DNA of 64,000 nucleotides from the NCBI RefSeq assembly GCF_916618745.1, contig NZ_OU745373.1, forward strand, positions 1,502,501-1,566,500, written 5' to 3'. The notes below the pieces were generated by a model. The model did not search any database and had not been told where the DNA came from. It was given only the letters and a program-made list of their open reading frames with translations. Shown here piece after piece: positions 61,201 to 64,000 of this stretch (its first letter is position 1; each line of letters begins with the position of its first letter). The DNA is from Cardiobacterium sp. Marseille-Q4385 (lineage in GTDB: Bacteria; Pseudomonadota; Gammaproteobacteria; Cardiobacteriales; Cardiobacteriaceae). A program made the position numbers and the translations under genes.

Positions 61201-63254
61201 CCGGTACCGGTAGCAACTACAACAACGATGGCGCCACCGGCACCGATGCTCTCGCTGCCGGCGTCAAAGCGTCTGCCGCCGTGAACGAATCGGTAGCTAT
61301 CGGCAAGGGTGCTAAAACCACTGGTACAGGCTCCGGTGCCACCGCTATCGGTCGTAATGCCACGGCCAATGGTCAGGGTTCCACCTCCATTGGCATCAAT
61401 GCCCGTTCGGATGGGCAATCCATTGCCATCGGTACCAATGCGAACAACCGTTTTGGTACCCCGGGAGCCATCGGAAGCAGCTCAGTCGCTATCGGCAATA
61501 ATACCTCGGCTGCGGGTATAAACACCGTCGCCACTGGCAACGAAGCCATCGCCAGCCGGGAGCAGGCGACGGCGATTGGCTTCAATACCAAGGCCTACGG
61601 CAAATCGTCGGTAGCCCTCGGCGACAGCGCCGTGTCTGGTGTTGAAAATGACGCCGAAGTAGCGCAAACCGTTGCGGTTGGTGTGAGCAGTCAGGCGACG
61701 GGGCATGGATCAAGTGCGCTGGGTTCGCGGAGTAAATCTACCGCCCTCTACGGCACTTCCCTCGGTATCAGCAGCAAAAACAGCGTTGATTTCGGTGTGG
61801 CGCTGGGTGCACTCAGCACGACGGACGGCTTGACTGTGGGTAATGCCGGTTATGTCATGCCAAGCGCAAATGCAGCAGATAAAGCGGCGGTAGCGGCGAC
61901 CAAGAGTAATGCCGCTGGGGTCAGCATTGGCGGTAAAGCCGAAAGCGTACCCTTCATGCCCAACGGGGTAAGTCCCGGACAGGAGATTCGTCGTCAGATT
62001 CATTACGTGGCCGCCGGTACCGCTGACACTGATGCCGTCAACGTCGCCCAGCTCAAAGCAGCGCAGACTCATTATTACAGCGTCAATGACAACGGGACGC
62101 AGGTGAATAACTACAACAATGACGGTGCGAAAGGCGTAAATTCCCTTGCTTCCGGTACCAGCGCCAGTGTGGGTGAAAGAGCCGATAACGCCGTGGCAGT
62201 CGGTAATGGGGCAACGGTTGCCGATGATGCGAAAAATGCCGTGGCCGTAGGCAACGCCGCCAAAGCGCAAGAACAAAACGCCGTCGCCCTCGGCAACAGC
62301 GCCGATGCGGCCAAAACAGACAGCACGGCCCTTGGCAACGGCGCCCGAGCGAGCGAGGATGGCGGTGTGGCGCTGGGGTCCGCATCCAAGGCCGATCGCG
62401 CTGCCCTGCCCGTAGGTGCTGACGCAACAGACAGCGCCAGTGCGGCCACGGGCACAGTCTATGCCATGCCCGATGCGGATGCGGCAGATGTCGCAGCCAT
62501 CAGTGCCACCGTCAAAGGCGACAAAGGTGCCGTTTCCGTCGGCGATGCCGGCAACACCCGCCAGATTATCAACGTTGCCGCCGGTTCCGAAGATAGCGAT
62601 GCGGTTAACGTTGCCCAGCTGAAAGCTGTCGCCAAAAAGGCGAACGGTACGACCATCCACAATCACAGTCACGTTACCCGTGTTACCCAGGTCGTGAATA
62701 ACACCAAGGTGTCTGCCGGTAAAAATATACAGGTGCGCAAAAATGGTGATGACTACAACGTGGCTCTTGCTGATGACATCACCCTTAACAGCGTGACGAC
62801 AGGCGACGCGCGCATGAACGCGGACGGCTTCGCTATCGCCGGCAACAGCCTCAATAAAGACGGGCTGACGGTCAACGGCGATACCTACGTCAGCGCCGAC
62901 GGCCTGAATGCCAATAACCGTGCCATCCAGAACGTCGCCCCCGGCCGTATTGCGCCGGACAGTCAGGACGCCGTCAACGGTGCACAGCTCTACGCCTTTG
63001 GCCAGCGCATGGATAAGCGCATCGACAGCGCCCGCGCCGGTGTGGCGTCTGCCATCGCCACAGCCGGACTGCCGCAGGCTTACCGCCCCGGCGCCAGCAT
63101 GGTTGCCGCCGCAGGCGGCTACTACGACGGTCAATCTGCCGTCGCCGTTGGTCTTTCCACCATCAGTGACAATGGTCGCTGGATCATCAAAGGTGCGGCT
63201 AACGTCAACAGCAAAGAAGCCGGCGCCAGTATCGGCGTGGGCTACCAGTGGTAA
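58281..63254 (+). CDS. Trimeric autotransporter adhesin (YadA family)
   Basis: A type Vc surface adhesin. The 1657-residue precursor has an extended signal peptide (ESPR type, MNHIFKTYYNRALGTWVAV, with cleavage near residue 56). Long YadA-like head regions of short repeats follow (AxAxGxxAxA type). Neck motifs near residues 313 (DAINGSQLY), 795, 940 (DAVNVSQLN), 1250 and 1440 alternate with head and stalk. Three copies of a THYYSV...NYNNDGA module stand near residues 333, 960 and 1260. The C-terminal YadA anchor (about the last 95 residues) ends GASIGVGYQW. Each chain adds four strands to a 12-stranded barrel. The next gene, 11 bases on, encodes a probable partner. Target ligand is unknown. 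Confidence 0.96.
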   Translation: MNHIFKTYYNRALGTWVAVPETACVHGKSSTRAGKPRFIRHALAAALFFVAAPGLAAPVINNGSNPNSLIISPNPATPAQASGTDDIAVGNGSKADSSNHSQHKRGAIAIGRDSQSLNKETIAIGYKANAALSQGIAIGAETKATGDQSTALGNNVVAQGNSSVAIGGDDLDKFAVTNGAGLYKTLTGDEIKNGVYVSTAAGDAAVAVGVQATAKGSLSTAFGTKTTAGGLASTALGVGANANKDNAVALGAGTTTETNATAVTTATVGGITYKDFAGGANIQAGDQVSVGKLNFERQIKHVAPGEISKTSTDAINGSQLYAVAKQIDANKTHYYSVKGSASTDGNYNNDGATGTHALAAGVGALASDEHSIAVGSDVQATKSGAIALGNTARATGQDSMAIGKASKAAKKDATAVGNTANATEEAATAIGTNAQATNTYTTAVGTGSAATGGSSSAFGNDANAGGWSAVAVGRASTASGASAVAVGETATASAQKTVAVGFNAQATKDGAVAVGSDSLATNASTALGDHSTATGLNATALGWQANAAGRADVFIGKQAGFGTNNSDNFDNVGIGEGAAKNAGSPTKAVTNIVAIGTGAAEGIQDDHNIAVGAYANGTGSGNPQVTTSNNIAIGQRAYAKGGNSIAMGQRTKAEGSAALAFGVSANAAGTNSFAAGQNAKASGAGSVAIGGSAQAASAAQASGSQAIAIGQGGNATATQTMAMGVNAKATHAKAVALGSESETAAAVGTNEATVNGIKYKGFAGKTPIATVSVGKAGGERTLTNVAAGRINATSTDAINGSQLYLTQQALGNVGKTTAATLGGDAKIDEDGNITMTNVGNTGKGTVHDAIEAVNKTANAGWKVQVNSGTSENVKPNDTVKFKDGNNITINNSGKEITIATKPDLTADSLTINNGGPVINGSGIDMKNKKITNVAAGTAGTDAVNVSQLNQAINNVNNNVAAAKTHYYSVKSSETGTGSNYNNDGATGTDALAAGVKASAAVNESVAIGKGAKTTGTGSGATAIGRNATANGQGSTSIGINARSDGQSIAIGTNANNRFGTPGAIGSSSVAIGNNTSAAGINTVATGNEAIASREQATAIGFNTKAYGKSSVALGDSAVSGVENDAEVAQTVAVGVSSQATGHGSSALGSRSKSTALYGTSLGISSKNSVDFGVALGALSTTDGLTVGNAGYVMPSANAADKAAVAATKSNAAGVSIGGKAESVPFMPNGVSPGQEIRRQIHYVAAGTADTDAVNVAQLKAAQTHYYSVNDNGTQVNNYNNDGAKGVNSLASGTSASVGERADNAVAVGNGATVADDAKNAVAVGNAAKAQEQNAVALGNSADAAKTDSTALGNGARASEDGGVALGSASKADRAALPVGADATDSASAATGTVYAMPDADAADVAAISATVKGDKGAVSVGDAGNTRQIINVAAGSEDSDAVNVAQLKAVAKKANGTTIHNHSHVTRVTQVVNNTKVSAGKNIQVRKNGDDYNVALADDITLNSVTTGDARMNADGFAIAGNSLNKDGLTVNGDTYVSADGLNANNRAIQNVAPGRIAPDSQDAVNGAQLYAFGQRMDKRIDSARAGVASAIATAGLPQAYRPGASMVAAAGGYYDGQSAVAVGLSTISDNGRWIIKGAANVNSKEAGASIGVGYQW

Positions 63255-63265
63255 AGGGGAAACAC

Positions 63266-64000
63266 ATGAAACACACACTGCTTGCCATCATCACCACCGC
63301 CGCCCTGCTCACCGGCTGCACCTCAACCGTCAGCAAAAACGTGCGCGCAGACGGCAGCGTCGGCGAACTCGTTTGGCCTACGCAAAAAGACAGCTGGCGC
63401 AAAGAACCGTTGCGCCTGCCGTCGCCGACGATTGCCGCCGTAAAAGTTGGTCTGGAACGCTCCAACGTCTTCACCCTGCTGGATGTACCGCATTTCAGCG
63501 AAATCCGGGGCGCACGCGAATGGAACTACATCCTGCAACGCCCGGAATACACTCCGGAAAACCGCGCGATTTGCCATCTGAAACTCATCTATGGGGATGA
63601 CAACCGCGTCGCTGCCAAATACTGGTTGCCGGAAGACTGCGCCCGCGTCTATGACGCAGAGCAGGCACAACCCTTCCGTCTCGCAACCGATGCGCTGTTT
63701 GATTTCGACTCGGCGACACTCAAAGCCGACGCCACTGGCGCCTTGCAAGATGTGCTGCACAAACTTGATGCCGCTGACAAAACGGCGCGCATTACCGTGA
63801 CTGGACATACCGACCGCCTCGGCAGCGATGCCTACAACCGCGACCTCTCGCGTCGGCGCGCCGAAGCCGTGCGTGATTACCTCGTTCGTGGCGGCATCGC
63901 GGCGAGCCGCATCCGCAGCGCCGGCCTGGGCAGTGCGCACCCGCTCAGTAACTGTCGTGACAGCCTGGGCAAAGCGGCGCTGATTGCCTGCTTGCAACCC
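63266..64000 (+). CDS. OmpA-family lipoprotein, TpgA-like partner of the adhesin (partial)
   Basis: The reading frame is open from the ATG at 63266 to the window edge (245 codons, C-terminus missing). It has a lipobox LLTGCTS with Cys18, then a BamE/SmpA-like segment (VFTLLDVPHFSEIRGAREWN), and an OmpA-type peptidoglycan-binding domain from about residue 140 (ALFDFDSATLKADA, TVTGHTDRLGSDAYNRDLSRRRAEAV). This layout and its place right after a trimeric autotransporter match TpgA of Acinetobacter, which anchors and helps assemble the adhesin Ata. A GGGGAAA ribosome site precedes it. Co-transcribed with the adhesin. Confidence 0.88.
   Translation, partial: MKHTLLAIITTAALLTGCTSTVSKNVRADGSVGELVWPTQKDSWRKEPLRLPSPTIAAVKVGLERSNVFTLLDVPHFSEIRGAREWNYILQRPEYTPENRAICHLKLIYGDDNRVAAKYWLPEDCARVYDAEQAQPFRLATDALFDFDSATLKADATGALQDVLHKLDAADKTARITVTGHTDRLGSDAYNRDLSRRRAEAVRDYLVRGGIAASRIRSAGLGSAHPLSNCRDSLGKAALIACLQP

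Noticed and set aside
61710..63278. A 522-codon minus-strand frame opposite the adhesin C-terminal half
   Set aside because: It arises from the repetitive Ala/Gly/Val codons of the adhesin; the product is repeat-like without signal peptide or domain, and the plus strand encodes a complete YadA-type protein.

Overview
The window is a GC-rich stretch of a gammaproteobacterial chromosome. It carries the 3' part of an rrn operon, the mlaFEDCB-ibaG-murA block in the same order as in Escherichia coli, glmM-tpiA-secG followed by tRNA-Leu(GAG), a bc1 complex operon joined to sspAB, and a complete Na+-NQR operon. Neisseria-like traits are mixed in: a Slam (DUF560) outer-membrane translocator with surface lipoproteins, small repeats with terminal inverted repeats like those of Neisseria, and a YadA-type adhesin with an extended signal peptide. 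A host-associated member of the Cardiobacteriaceae (Cardiobacterium-like) fits best. That is an inference from gene content and base composition, not a proven identity.

Layout. 1-1552: end of 23S rRNA, 5S rRNA and terminator. 1606-2658: a decayed insertion sequence. 2863-6128 (minus): gcvP and gcvH. 6258-8665: adk, aroC and a secreted protein. 8795-11013 (minus): a membrane protein and xerD. 11112-13709: a GldG-like protein, a small membrane protein and mutM. 13800-14645: Asn-rich surface lipoprotein 1. 14778-19737: an EVE-domain protein, then the Mla phospholipid transport operon, ibaG and murA. 19780-24454: a Nif3-like protein, petABC and sspAB. 24455-25086: gene-poor, with a small mobile repeat. 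25087-29143 (minus): surface lipoprotein 2, murI and four small genes. 29399-31312: comEC. 31576-37043: slam and, divergently, an 1127-residue surface lipoprotein. 37266-43033: two small minus-strand genes, apt, a BI-1 family gene and a pqiA1-pqiA2-pqiB-pqiC operon. 43319-46754 (minus): small membrane proteins, yhhQ, queF (behind a preQ1 riboswitch) and dapD. 46895-50834: nhaA, glmM, tpiA, secG and tRNA-Leu. 50875-58007: nqrABCDEF, apbE and nqrM. 58281-64000: a trimeric autotransporter adhesin and its OmpA-like partner, which is cut by the window end.

Functional themes. The envelope dominates: two MCE lipid transport systems (Mla and Pqi), murA/murI/glmM for peptidoglycan, Slam plus three related surface lipoproteins, and the adhesin pair. 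Respiration is represented by the bc1 complex, with a perfect FNR-type site before petA, and by Na+-NQR with its flavin and iron maturation factors; NhaA could use or balance the resulting sodium gradient. The queF/yhhQ pair salvages and reduces preQ0 and appears to be controlled by preQ1. The most promising little-described system is slam with its giant divergent lipoprotein and two smaller lipoproteins elsewhere that share the same C-terminal pattern.
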